From: Nymphaea colorata
Taxonomy: Eukaryota; Streptophyta; Magnoliopsida; Nymphaeales; Nymphaeaceae
NCBI RefSeq assembly: GCF_008831285.2
Contig: NC_045141.1
Coordinates: forward strand, 13,008,106 to 13,068,105
Direction of reading: 5' to 3'
DNA length: 60,000 nt
Shown one piece after another: positions 1 through 12,500 of the stretch; the stretch's first letter is position 1; every line of letters begins with the position of its first letter. The notes below the pieces were generated by a model. That model was given only the letters and a program-made list of their open reading frames with translations. It did no database searches and was not told where the DNA came from. The translations under genes and the position numbers were made by a program.

Positions 1-722
1 CCTTTGTTTATTTTTGGTAACTTTGTTTATTAGTTTTTAGTTTATATTTTATGAATGTGAATAATGAACATACTCTTCTTTTGCTTAAATCCTGCCATTC
101 CTATATAGATATATATAAAGATGGGGAATGGGTTTAAACTGAGTTAATGAGGCTATTCATGATCTTATGCTACACTAAGACATACCTTCTAGAAAACAAT
201 AATTTAAGATTTATAATGTGAAATATTTTCTTTTGCATCTGGGGTGAGAAAAAGGAATGCAATTCATTTCTTATTTGATGATTTCTTAATCAAAATTTCA
301 TATTTTTGGGTAAGAAGAATGCACATTAGTTTTTTCTTAAACAAATCTCTTACTGGAGTGTGCAATCTTTCTTGCTTTGTTGAGCATTTGTAGGAAAAAT
401 TAACATTTCAGTATATTGCTCGTTAATAGTCATACCATATTTGGGATCTAAATTCTTAGAAACTATCACATTCTTATGAAAAAAATTTTCAATTTTCAAC
501 TTCCATATGCACCCTAAGAGGTATAAACATAGATCTACATGAGAAACAAAGCAATTTTCGTTTCTCTCTACCATAAGTACCCTAAGAGGTACACATTATA
601 AACATAGACCTACATGATAACAAAGCATTTTTCTTTCTCTTCTACCATTTTCCACACTTGATAGTAGAAATATACATGCAAATAATTAGGTGCTTTTAAA
701 ACATAAGAAACTTCTAGAGTAC
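1..722. other. KEA3 intron 12, partial
   Basis: AT-rich intronic sequence downstream (minus sense) of exon 12. Apart from the 68-base tandem duplication at about 503-645, nothing recognisable is present. Confidence 0.7.
503..645. repeat. Tandem duplication, about 68-base unit
   Basis: Two adjacent diverged copies share CCCTAAGAGGTA, ATAAACATAGA and ACAAAGCA in the same order, offset by 68 bases (first copy about 503-570, second about 571-645). Confidence 0.75.
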
Positions 723-857
723 CTGCATATCAATGGAAGTCCCTGTTGTTATAAAAAATAACCCAAGTAGTAGTCCTCTGAAAGGTCTAATGTCTGCTTC
801 AATCTGTGTGCGGAAATTTGTCTCTGCTAATAATGCACCAGCCAGAAATGCTCCTAG
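723..857 (-). CDS. KEA3: KEA3 exon 12 (last exon inside the window)
   Basis: 45 codons: [20 protein letters not shown], then [19 protein letters not shown], then TSIDMQ. Acceptor TTTTGTAG, donor CAG|GTACTC. No further KEA3 exon is visible between 1 and 722. Confidence 0.95.
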
Positions 858-2429
858 CTACAAAAGTCAATTCAGTTGTTGAGGCAAACTATTACAATGG
901 ATGGTAATTAAACTACTCAGTGTGAATATTAGACCAAACCGTGTCACTAAAGCCCAACATTTGAGTAAGAAGCGAGGTGCCTGCTACAGTGAGGAGACAA
1001 ACAGCAACAAAAGCTTCTGAACTCCTTGATTCTGCAACAACCTGTACTTAATCCATTCTTTTCATGTATTATGAAAGCATGTGATACATGTAATGGAAGA
1101 AATGCGCTTCATATCCGACAAAACCAACCTCAAAAATACGCCGAAGTAGGTATTTCCCTCCCAAAGAGAGCAAGCCAAGTCCCCCTAAAGCTTTCAGGCT
1201 CTCTGCCGCTAACATGGGCCAGATACTTTCTTGTACTAAATTCTGCAAAATTGTCAGTGCCACTTGCAAAGGTCAGGCTATTGCTAACCAAAAGAATGGC
1301 AAGGTGGAACATAAACTGGGCACAGAAAGTCCTAAAAACAAATATTTGTTTCCAGAACCTGTGTGAGTTAGTGTACTAAGATAATATGTATATGATACTT
1401 TCAATACTTTATCTTCTGCATGCCAGCATTGCTGAAAGAGGGATAGCTGCCAGAATCGGCTGACTAGAATCGAATTGGTAGAAAGTTTGTTCAATTGAAC
1501 TCTTGATTCAAGGGTCCCACATGTCACACTTTATTTTCTTAATTTTTCTAATATTTTCAATTTGATTTTTAATTAAAAAATTACAAAAATTGTTCTTTAC
1601 CAATTTAAAAACTAGCACAGTTTGATCATTTTGATTCATCTATGACGTGTGATAGTATAATAGAAAAGAATTTGTGTCAAACCGCCAACACATTATGACC
1701 TATGTCACACGGACACTTAAAAATAGGCCGCGCACCTGTGTCGACACTCCTACAGGTCTTTCTAAATTCCAAATTCAGTTTAGAACTTAGACCAACATGA
1801 GATTCTTTGGGAAAACAGAGATTTTGGAATTTAAAAAACATTATCTTCATGCATAAACTTGTATAAACTTGCACAAACTTATATGTTTTTTGCATCTTTT
1901 ATGATTTTTAATGTTCTTTTTTCATTTTATCATTTTTTAGAATATAATATTTGCCGTGTCCGCGTATCCCACAATTGTGAAAATTGCAGTGTCCGCACCC
2001 GTTTCCCCACACCCGTATCGCACCCGCACCCGTGTGACTTAGGTCATGACCATGCTAGCAAGTAGCAAGACCAAATGACACAATATGGGGTCTGAGTAAA
2101 TATGCTGTGAGAATATCATATAGCAATGACATCATCATCTTGCCATTGCTGAGTGAAGCAGATACATAAATAAGTAAATAAAAACAGAGAGAGATCCCAA
2201 CAATCCTTTCCTTTATTTCTGACAACTTCCTCAAGCTTGATTTCCATGTTTTTTTAATGAAAAACTGAGGCTAAACTATTACAAGTAATGAACTCCGGTC
2301 TAAGAATGGAATAGGTGCTTGAAATGAACTGGATAAATACTGATGCATCTCAAGTTTATGTCACATGGATGCAGCAGCAGGATCCAGACTTCAGCAGCTT
2401 TGTGAAATTTACAATGGAACATGCATATC

Positions 2430-2471
<42 letters not shown>

Positions 2472-2549
2472 TGTTTGTGTTTGTATACGCCTGCTTGTAT
2501 GGTTAATGAGTAAAACCAATCCCAGAATGGGACTGGTTGAATCAATTCC

Positions 2550-2588
<39 letters not shown>

Positions 2589-3299
2589 AATGCAATGTGC
2601 GAATCACATGGATCCAGCATCAAAGGATTTGGATTTGGCAACTTCACAAAATTTACAACATGACGGATTTAAAAGAGGACGTGATACAGGAATTAAAATG
2701 GAAATCTGTTCGACGTAGCCAAGACATCTGCACATGATGAGGTCATTAGCTGCTTAATTTTTGTGCTGCAGCAGCAACATATTTGTTCTGGAAAATAATT
2801 ATAATGTACCTGGCTCTCCAGCACTGGAAGTATAACCAGGAGAGGGACAACAGCAATGTCCTGAAAACAGCAAGCATGCAATGGTGACCACAATAGTGGC
2901 AGATGTTACTTTTGACATAAATCAAAGGATGAAATGTCTAACATCTTCACATAGATCACAAGTGCAAACCTGAAGTAAGAGAATCCCAAGAGTAGCAGAA
3001 CCAAATCTAGTAGGCAGCTCTCCTTTCTCTGCAAGTATCTATAAGACATCCTTGGTGAGCTACAAGGCAGCCATGCAGGCTTTGATTTGACGAAGATAAG
3101 TTAGCACACACTAGTTTTATGTATATTACAACATCTAGTAAGACACAAAAATAAGTTAGCACACACTAGTTTTATCTATATTACAACATCTAGTAAGACA
3201 TAAAGAGCATTTGCAAAAAGCTTGAGCCCAGGTGCCCAGCTATTCTTTCTTTACATGGTGTTAACAATTGACAAAACCTTCCAATCATGCAGAGAGAGA

Positions 3300-3335
<36 letters not shown>

Positions 3336-6300
3336 CATAGACATGTATATATCATAGCCACAAATATCATTCTTGGGTTTCTGTGGGTGAGACTTTTTTC
3401 AGGTATTTTTCAGCAAAGTTGTCTTTTGAGAAAACCTTGGGAAAATCTCAGATTTTTTTAATGTACAGAGATGCTCTTAATGTACCTATTTGTATAACAA
3501 ATTGAATGGTGCACAGAAATGCCAGCCATGCAATACATGTCTTCATAGCAAACTCCTCTAACCGATCAAGGGTGGAAGAGGAGCTTGTTTAGTTGTTCTT
3601 AAAAATTCAATGCTTTGTTCCTCACAATATTTTTACAAATAGGTTTGATATTTTTCCTCAAACAAAATGTTTGTCCAACTCCTGTCAGGGAAGAATATAG
3701 TGCATTATGGGTTCATGTAAGGGTCATGATTGTTGACAACCACAGTACTGCTGTAGCTCCAGCCTTATTCAGTCCAATGTTATCCGTATCGTACGATACG
3801 GACGCGTATCGTACGATACGTATCGTCCGTATCAACAAAAACGATACGACACACGGTTTGTACACAATACGCATGTGTATCGCACGCGTATCGCCCGTAT
3901 CGTGCGATACGAGTATCGTACGATACGAGAGTAAAACGAAAAAGAGGCCCGACGGCCCCTTTTTTGCGTCTTTTTTTACAACCTACGCTCCTCTCTCTCT
4001 CTTCTATTGTTTCTAAACACTGCAAGAGACGTGGGAGGAAGAGATTTTCTCTATTTGCATCAAGATTTGCCGGTGAAGAAGCTTTATTTCTTGTTGTGGG
4101 GAGTCTCGGGACAGGGGAAGCTTGGAGAAAGAGGGTTTTTTGGTTTCTAACACCAAGAAGGTAAGAAATAACTCATTTTTGCCGTCGAATCGTTCATTTC
4201 TCTTATTTCCTACATTTATTTGTATGTTTTTACTTGTTTTGTGAAGATATAATGTCGGATCCTGCATGGCAGTGGTGTACAAGGGTGAATCCCAAAGATA
4301 GGTTAAGAGTTAACTGCAATTATTGTAAGCAAATCATATCAGGAGGGATCTCTCGCTTTAAAAACCATATAGCTGGTACACACAGCGATGTGGCTGCTTG
4401 CAATGACTCCCAAGAGAACCCATTGCCAGCATATGTAAAGCACCAGTGTATGGAGCTTCTTAATGCAGTGAATGATGAATGTTCCTTTAAATGTTTGATT
4501 TCTTATTTTGGAATGTGTTGTTCATATTCATACTTCAAAAGTTCATACTTCATACTTCATATACATGAATGATGAATGTTCCTTTAAATACATTTTTCTT
4601 GAGTTTTTCTGATTTTTACTTGTTTTTTCGGATTATTTTAGATTTTTTCTGATTTTTTTCTATTTTTATAATTTTTTAATATTTTTTACAAATTAAAAAA
4701 AATAATTTTACGATACGTTACGATACGGCATATAGGTCGGCCCGACCAATACGCGATATGATATGGCAGTGATAACATTTCAGTCCCTGTGATGGATCTT
4801 GCAACTTGTGTCGTCGCCTTCTAGACCATAAGGCTAACAAATACTCCAAAAATATTCCACATGCTGTCATTCAATCCAGAGCAATAAGATTTCATGTCCA
4901 TCAAAATCTAGATAAGTTGTCTTGGTTCTTTTCTGGATTGAAGTAATGAAGGCCATCACCAATAGCCCCTTTAACTAGGAAAGTTTTCATTTTGCTGCTC
5001 CACGTTATGTAGTGCCAATTGGATCCTCTTTTATGTTGTGGCCAGCATTAAGGTTAATACACATCAATTTTGATACTTCTCCCTTGAAATCCTTCACTGC
5101 AACTAGAGCTCACTTTTACATGAATAGAATGTGGGCTTCCACTTGTACTTTACTAAATGCAAACGAAATGCATAAGGAAGCCAATACATTGTTTCCATGT
5201 AGAGCTGTTGATTGCAGCTAACAATGAGAGCGACCTGGCTGGGAAGATACTGCAGGCTTTTTGAAGAAATTTTCCGTTTCCTCAGTCCTTCACATTAATG
5301 CATTCTGAAGTTGGGAAAAACCTAGAAGGAACTGGAGGTGAAGGAATTGATCAAAGGAACACTGATCCTATTATTTGTGTGGATTACAGCAGTCTAACGC
5401 AGCTGATGATTTTTATATAAAGCATACTACCTATTATTTGTATCTGTTGAGCCATGGTAGTATGCAACAAACTGAAATGTTTTTAGCTTCACCAATAGTA
5501 GAAAACCTAGTTCAATCAACATGTCTAAATTCCATTTCATAAAACCTCCAAGGACTTAAGCTATTAAAGCATATTTAGATATATTACTAGGCAAGGGAGA
5601 AAATATTAGATCCTTCGCTTGACATCATACACCATAACTTTTTTCTCACAAGCAAAATATTAGATAGGCCACATATTCTTACATGTAAGAAAAAAACAAA
5701 ATGGAAACAACCAAATGCATAAAGTAAAAAAAATAATATGGAAAACAAGGCGATAATTGCAGTCGAGATAGATTTTGGCAAAGCCGCAAAAGTATATGTG
5801 GTAAAATTGTAAAAGCAATATACTGGAGCAGTAACTTGGACACTTCAACTATTAGTGGATTATATTAATAACAATTCAATCATTAACATCATGTTCTGTG
5901 TGTAGGTTTTATGCATGTACAAGTACAGGCTGCTTATTTGCCTGTTTACCATTATTTTGGCCTTTATTGTAATATTTTGTTATCTGCTAACAAAGCATCT
6001 TCAATGTTTTGTTTTTCTTATACTTCTCTTAAATTATGTTGTAAAAAGCACTAGGTTCAACATCAGCAATTAGTTGAGTCTAGAACCTAGGTGAGCCTAG
6101 GCAAAAGGGCTAGGCACATTAAGCAACATAAAGAAAAGGATATATTTTACTATAATAAATATATATATACAATCAACAAACTACTTTTTAGGAAAAATAA
6201 TATAATTAAACACATGAAGTAACAGTACAGACTAAGTATATATTAGACATATTAATAATATCATAAACTATGTCACATGGACTCTTCAAAAAAGGGGCAG

Positions 6301-6475
6301 TACCCATGTCAACACGACGCGGGTGTGGGTTTGAACGTGGTGCAGCTCCAACGCGCACCTCAACTGCACCCTATCCTATTCATTTTAAAAAAAAATTCCC
6401 TCTTTCTTTTTCTTCTCTCTCTCTTTCTTTATTTAAAGTAATAAAAGTAAAAAAAATACACATTAAGCTAAGAAC

Positions 6476-6521
<46 letters not shown>

Positions 6522-9500
6522 TATGAATACAAATATTTATATAATATATATACACCCTCGCAGCACCCCCACACCCAAGGTTTCTGGAATGTGCTGTACT
6601 GGCATGCACATCTGTACCAGCAGCCGTGCCCATGTGATATAGATTATAAACATAGAAATTTAGTAACATTTATTGCTTAATATGTATCATGTATAATAAA
6701 TAATGTATACTACACTATACAGTATATATTCCAAACTCCATTAGGACCAATGTGAAACAAGTTAACTATTTATTGGTAGATAAATTACAAAAACAAGAAT
6801 AGAAAAGAAGCAAGAAGCAGAAGAAGAGAAGAAAATGCTGGGCATGCCCAAGTGACAGCCTAGGTATCACGAACCACCTGACTGCCCAGACCCCTGGGGC
6901 TAGGCAATCAGGTGCCCCTGGTGCACTTAGGTGTGCTTTTAATAAAATAGTTATTAATAAGTACTGTAGTGTAATACTTCCCCATGTATCAACTGCTCCA
7001 ACAACCTTGGGAAAATAAAGAAGAGGCAAAAGAACCCTCATCAAAGAACTCTAATACAACAGAGATATATGAATGTTGATGCAGATAGCAATGATCTTAA
7101 TATAGCATCCACACGTTTCACCAATTGCAATGTTCAAAATGCCCATGTAAGACATTGAACAATAGCTGACGTTTGAATGCCATAAAATTTAGCAGCTGAT
7201 GTTAGGACCTTGTGTGTGGTTGACCTAATAACTTGTGCGCACCTGTAGAACAAACGCGGAAGATGACAAAGAAAGAGCAGCACCAATCACTATAGCTTCA
7301 TCGACACTTCTTATATTAACCTGCATATTGCAAACCAAACAATTAGTGGTACATAAATCACGAACCACCTGGCTGCCCAGGCCTCTAGAGCTCATTCTTT
7401 TAACAGAAATAAATAAAATATTCTTTAGCAACAAATATTCATGGAAGAAATACCGTAGCAGGAATTTCAAGTCATCGATGTGCTGCAATAAAGTTAAGTT
7501 GACAAATACTTAAGGTCTGTTAAATATGATTGCTGAGGTTCCTAAAGATGTGAGGCATCTTCATTGATGACCATAAGCAGAAGCAAGGCTTCATAAGGGA
7601 AGCAAGTCAGAAATAATATAATATATCAGAGTAGACTCCAAATTCACTACAACAATAATTGTTTTGTGAAAGTCAGACCCATGTTTGGATCACCAAAACA
7701 AGTGCATCCATCAGGTTGTCATTGGCTTCTTGCTGAAAGAATTCCTTTAAACATCTCATATCTATTGCATATGATTCTACTTTTCTTCTGCAAGCATAGG
7801 CCAAATCAAAATCAACTTAGACGGTCCAAAGAAGGACCTCATGTTCAGTTGACTGATGTGCCATGATGCATCTCACCACCTGATAGACTACTCCACAAGT
7901 AGAATACAATGGGTTTGCATTTCAGGCTTGATGAAAATGAAACAAAAGTTCAAAATCAAAAGTTTGTCTCACTAAAGGCACGAGCTAACCTGTTTTCTAC
8001 AGCATGATAATAGAATCAACCAAACCTTAGAGGGCTTAGACACATATTTGGCAATCCAAATCCAGTTGATTAAGGCAGACAACAACCATAAGTAAATACA
8101 ATGGGCTTGTTCCTTAGGCTAGATGGAACCAAATCAAAATCTTGTCCCACTAAACTAACAAGGCAGCTTCTAAGCCACATGATGATAGTAGAATCTCTTA
8201 GAAAACATGTAAATACATGTGTATATACTTATTTTATGTATATATTATTCTTATACATGTGGATATATATAGGTTGTTTTTGTAATTTTCTGTTCTTTTA
8301 TTATTTTTTGCTGGCAGTCAACAACTAAGCTCTTGGCCCTTGCTCCTCTTGTAAAAATAGGGGCCTTCCCCTTATGTGTGCTTTTCTAAGCATTTGTCTC
8401 TTGAATTATTTTTGATGTTTTCCGTGCCTTAGTGAACAAGTGTGTTTGTGGGATTTGCCTATTGTGCACAATGTAAGCTAATTCTTTTAGAATATATTCT
8501 TGTAATTAGTCAAGTCCTTTTTGGACTTGTTTTCTGTTCTGAAGTTTCAAGGCTATTTTACATACATCAGGGCAAGGCTCAAATTATTGGCAGACAACTT
8601 AGTTCTTACCTCAAAATTTTTTGTTATTGAAGTTGAAGGTCTGCTTGACAGGTGATAAAGTTGAAGGTTCAAGGTGAGGACTGATGATGTTGTATCTCTG
8701 AAAATTTTTTCTCCTTATAGACAACTAGTTGGTGCTCTTGTTTACCTGAACATAACCTGACCAAACATATCACTAATAATATGTGGCTAGTCAATTTCAA
8801 CATAATCCTAAAGCTATACACATGACTGAGGTCATGCGCATACCAAGACACATTAAAGGAATATTATTAAGAGAACTATTCTTGTGATCATACTCTTCTT
8901 TGAATTTGATAGTATATGCTGGCACTGATTGAGGATGTGACTCAAATAATAATCTCTGCACCACTGTTTTGTGTATTCCTAAGTGATTCATTGATATCAC
9001 AGAGATGTAAAAAGCAACAAAAAGTCTCTCATAAACTAAATCTAAATAAAAAGCCATCGCAACAACAATAGAGATTGTGTGGCTGAAGTAGTTAGTCTAA
9101 GCTATGGGAGTATTCATCAAGATCCAACAAAGTTATGTTGTGATCGTAAGAGGCTAAGAGCACTACATACATACATACATACATACATACATACATACAT
9201 ACATACATAAGATACACACACACACACACACATATATTGTAATTTTCGTTTTCTCCTTTTGTATTTTTCCATTATTTTCTTATCTTTGCTTGCTAAACGG
9301 TTAGATCTTGGTCGCCTCTCCTCTTGTATGTATAGGGTAGTTTCCCCTTTCTTTAAGTATCTTCTTAAGCATTTCATCTCTTCAACAATATTTATTTTTC
9401 AGTTTTTTGTGCCTTACGAACAAGTGCATTTATGAGACTGTGACTGTTATGTATAGCGAGCTAACTGCTTCTCAGAGAATATTTTTGCAATTAATCAAGT

Positions 9501-12500
9501 CATTGTGGACTTTTTTTTGTGATTTGGAGGCTGTTTTTCAGAATCAATGAAAACTTGAAGGGCTTAAACATGTATTTGACGGTCCAACTTCAGTTGATTA
9601 AGGCATACTATTGTGAAAGTGTCCTCCAATAAACACACGATCAAGTCATAAAAGATGGATAAATCACACATGAGAGAATTATCCACACATAAAGCTGACA
9701 CTTAAAACAACTTCACTCAAGCACACTTATGCACTAAGGCTCAAGAAGGACTAAAAATTTATAACAATATTGTTGAAGAAGCCAAAAGGCTGAAACAGAA
9801 CAAAAAATGAAAAAGAAGAAGAATATATATAGAAGAAGTAATCTGGAGAAGAGATAGCCATTGGGCAATTCCAACATCTAGCTCCAGTCTGGTCAAAATT
9901 CTGCTTTGACCAGACTGCAGACAAGAAAAAGAAAAATAAAAAATAAAAAACATGAAAAATAATGTGCATGATGTAATCCTACAATAGCATGATCTTCTAA
10001 CAACCACATTCCCAATTTCTTCCCTTTTTCCAATAGGCAACCTGTCATAAGGATGCATAACACAAGGTTTTGCCAAGAGAGTCTCTACTTTTGGAAATCA
10101 GGGCCTCCTTTGACTTGAAGACCTGTAGACTCAACCCCATGGCCGAGTGTATACAGTTCTTGTTGCCTCACTCTCAATTCTACTTTACCTACTTTACCAA
10201 ATCTTATTTTATTTTGCCAGTTAGGAAATGCAAATAGACTATTTTTCCAAGAGGCCTTATATTACAGTTACCATGATTTATCTATTTCTCTGTTCTCATT
10301 CGCCTTGCCAATCAAGTGGATCGATCACCTGTTAAGACCCTGAGATTCAGAGTTCTTACCAACACGTCAAGTTATACTTTCTTCCCCTTTTCCTTTACAT
10401 TTCCTGTCAAAGCACTTGTATTTATTCCACCAAATATCCCTAGGTGTGATAATATTAAGAGAGATTGTTAATCCAGGATGATTAGCCACTTAAATTTGAA
10501 AATAATGAAAGCAAATATTCCTCAACAAAGTCCCTTTGTGGCTACTGGGCATGGATCTGGATTACTTCCACAATGACCATGGCATGAGAGCATCAAACAT
10601 TGACCGGGTTATGATAAAATGGGAGCAGGGCACCATGTCATCTTCAACGGCTGTGTCCTGCCTCCTCACTTCTTTTAAGGTGACCCAGAACAATAACTCC
10701 CTGATGCAACATCAACCCAGCATGTCCCATTTCTGAAACCTTGAACAGCCATGTCACCTTGTGCCTACTCCAGCGGTACACAAACAGCTATGTGATGTGT
10801 AGTATAGCTAAATAATAAGCACATCAATTAGAATGATCTATTATCATAAGTTATAAACAGGTAAGTAAAGTGATAAACGATCATGCTATTTAAATATCTT
10901 TAATTTCCATGAATAAGCTCTTCCTATGTTAACCTTCTTGAGTCTGCATAGCAGGATTCATGAAATTCTTTATAAAATGATGCTCATAATGAGATAATGA
11001 ATTGCATGTAAAGGCACAAAATCCATTGACACCCAAATAGCAGGTATATATTTCTCACCAAATCGGATCTTGAATGAAAGAGGAACTCCAAAATTTTTGT
11101 TCCAATAGCTCCATTAGGTGGTAACTCAAATGCCGTGAAAGCAAGTGTTGACAGAACAACCTGTAGGAAAAAGGGAGAAAGAATTAGATCGTCAAAAGTG
11201 ATAAGAGAAAGAACGAATTTGGCACTTTTTTTTTGTATAAAATGAATTCATTATCATTAAAAAAAAAACTTGAATTAAAATCATCTAGAAATAATTACAG
11301 TATGTATATAATTTCTGGATGAAAAGGTAGACTCAAATCCAGAGATTCCAGACATGGTGCATATATTAGGGAAAAATATTACGTATCTATGTGAAAGCCA
11401 GGAGAGCTTGCCCTGATGTTCACTGAGTTTTACAAGCTAAAAGAAAAGAAAGAATGTTTGAACTAATAATGTACCAATGTGCATCTATAATGGCTAGAAA
11501 AAACTATTTGATATCCATTTACAAACTAGTCATGAAAACAGTCCAGACTCCAATTGCTAATTACAAAATAAAGTGAAAAGGGAGTAGAACCTTCCAACAA
11601 AAGGTATCCTTAATAACCTAGAGTTAGAATGGCCTCAAAGAAAGGGCATTTACAATGCTGACTGAAACTATCGATCATCACTAAATTTAAGCAGAGCTTA
11701 CAATGTAGATAAACTGTCCATGAAGATAAAATAGCATAATAAATAAAATAGCTCATCAAAGACAGGGCTTGCAAGATAATGACCTGCAATGTTTAATTAA
11801 AAGTATTATTTTCTTTAATAATTCACAATGGATGTAACAGTGTCTATTATGCCTAAGAGAACATAATAAATTTCTTTTTGGCTATGGAAGAATCTGATAT
11901 CAAAGACGCACACTGCTTTAACTGCCTAAACATAAGCTGGCAGTCACAGATTAATGTGGTCCACATGGACGTTTAAGGATTCAGTAAATGATAAGTTTAA
12001 GCATTAAACCAGTACAAGCACATATTGAATGTCTTACAAACACCACATATTGAATGTCTTACAAATATCATGAGACCAGTGAAAATAACAAAATTTTTTA
12101 ACCTACTATAGGTTCATCAAAGTATCCTCAGATAAGGTTGAACCAAAGTGAAATGTTACTTATAGTCAGATGTCTAATTTTTCTGTATTCTCAAAATATC
12201 ATGAGATTTGACCTTCTATATTTTTTTCCTGATAATAAAAATTGCAACATTTCAGAATATCACAAAGATCCACAGCTATGATATTAACATCATAACATGA
12301 CTTCATTACTACGAGCATATTGCCAATGTTGTCATTATTAGTATCAGTGCCATATCAGTCTGCTCACTGCTCCTATGCATCTGCAGACACGCATTGGCCT
12401 ATATCAGTCTATATCAGCCTAGTTTCCCTTTTGTATTTAATAATCAGTTTGATATTTTAAATTGATTTAAGAAATAAAGAAGTATACAGATACCAGTATG

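Larger units (their letters stand above)
1243..2809. other. KEA3 intron 9
   Basis: 1567-base intron holding MITE-like copy A, a (TG)n tract at 2434-2468 and a (TA)n tract at 2553-2586. Open frames crossing these tracts are artefacts of the repeats. Confidence 0.8.
3039..7242. other. KEA3 intron 7
   Basis: 4.2-kb intron. From low to high coordinate it holds a 55-base tandem duplication, an (AG)(AC) microsatellite, the hAT-like element with a BED finger, about 1.4 kb of unremarkable AT-rich sequence (4.8-6.05 kb), MITE-like copy B, and GCCTAGGC-type repeat ends near 6075-6120 and 6860-6945. Confidence 0.75.
7321..11058. other. KEA3 intron 6
   Basis: 3.7-kb intron. The part 7.9-9.6 kb consists of diverged direct repeats with LTR-like wording. 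A (CATA)n(CA)n tract sits at 9164-9231. The rest (7.3-7.9 and 9.6-11.06 kb) shows no recognisable coding or repeat structure. Confidence 0.7.

Noticed and set aside
2300-2718. Frames rich in VCVCV, THTHT and YIYIY
   Set aside because: Translations of the (TG)n and (TA)n tracts. The same applies to frames at 46531-46863, 28703-28885, 29197-29439 and 6270-6680.
3615-4025. Open frames on both strands across 3780-3930
   Set aside because: They exist because the CGTATCGTACGATACG palindromes lack stops. The residues follow the repeat and resemble no protein.
9150-9231. CRISPR-like array
   Set aside because: Simple CATA microsatellite without spacers; the DNA is eukaryotic.
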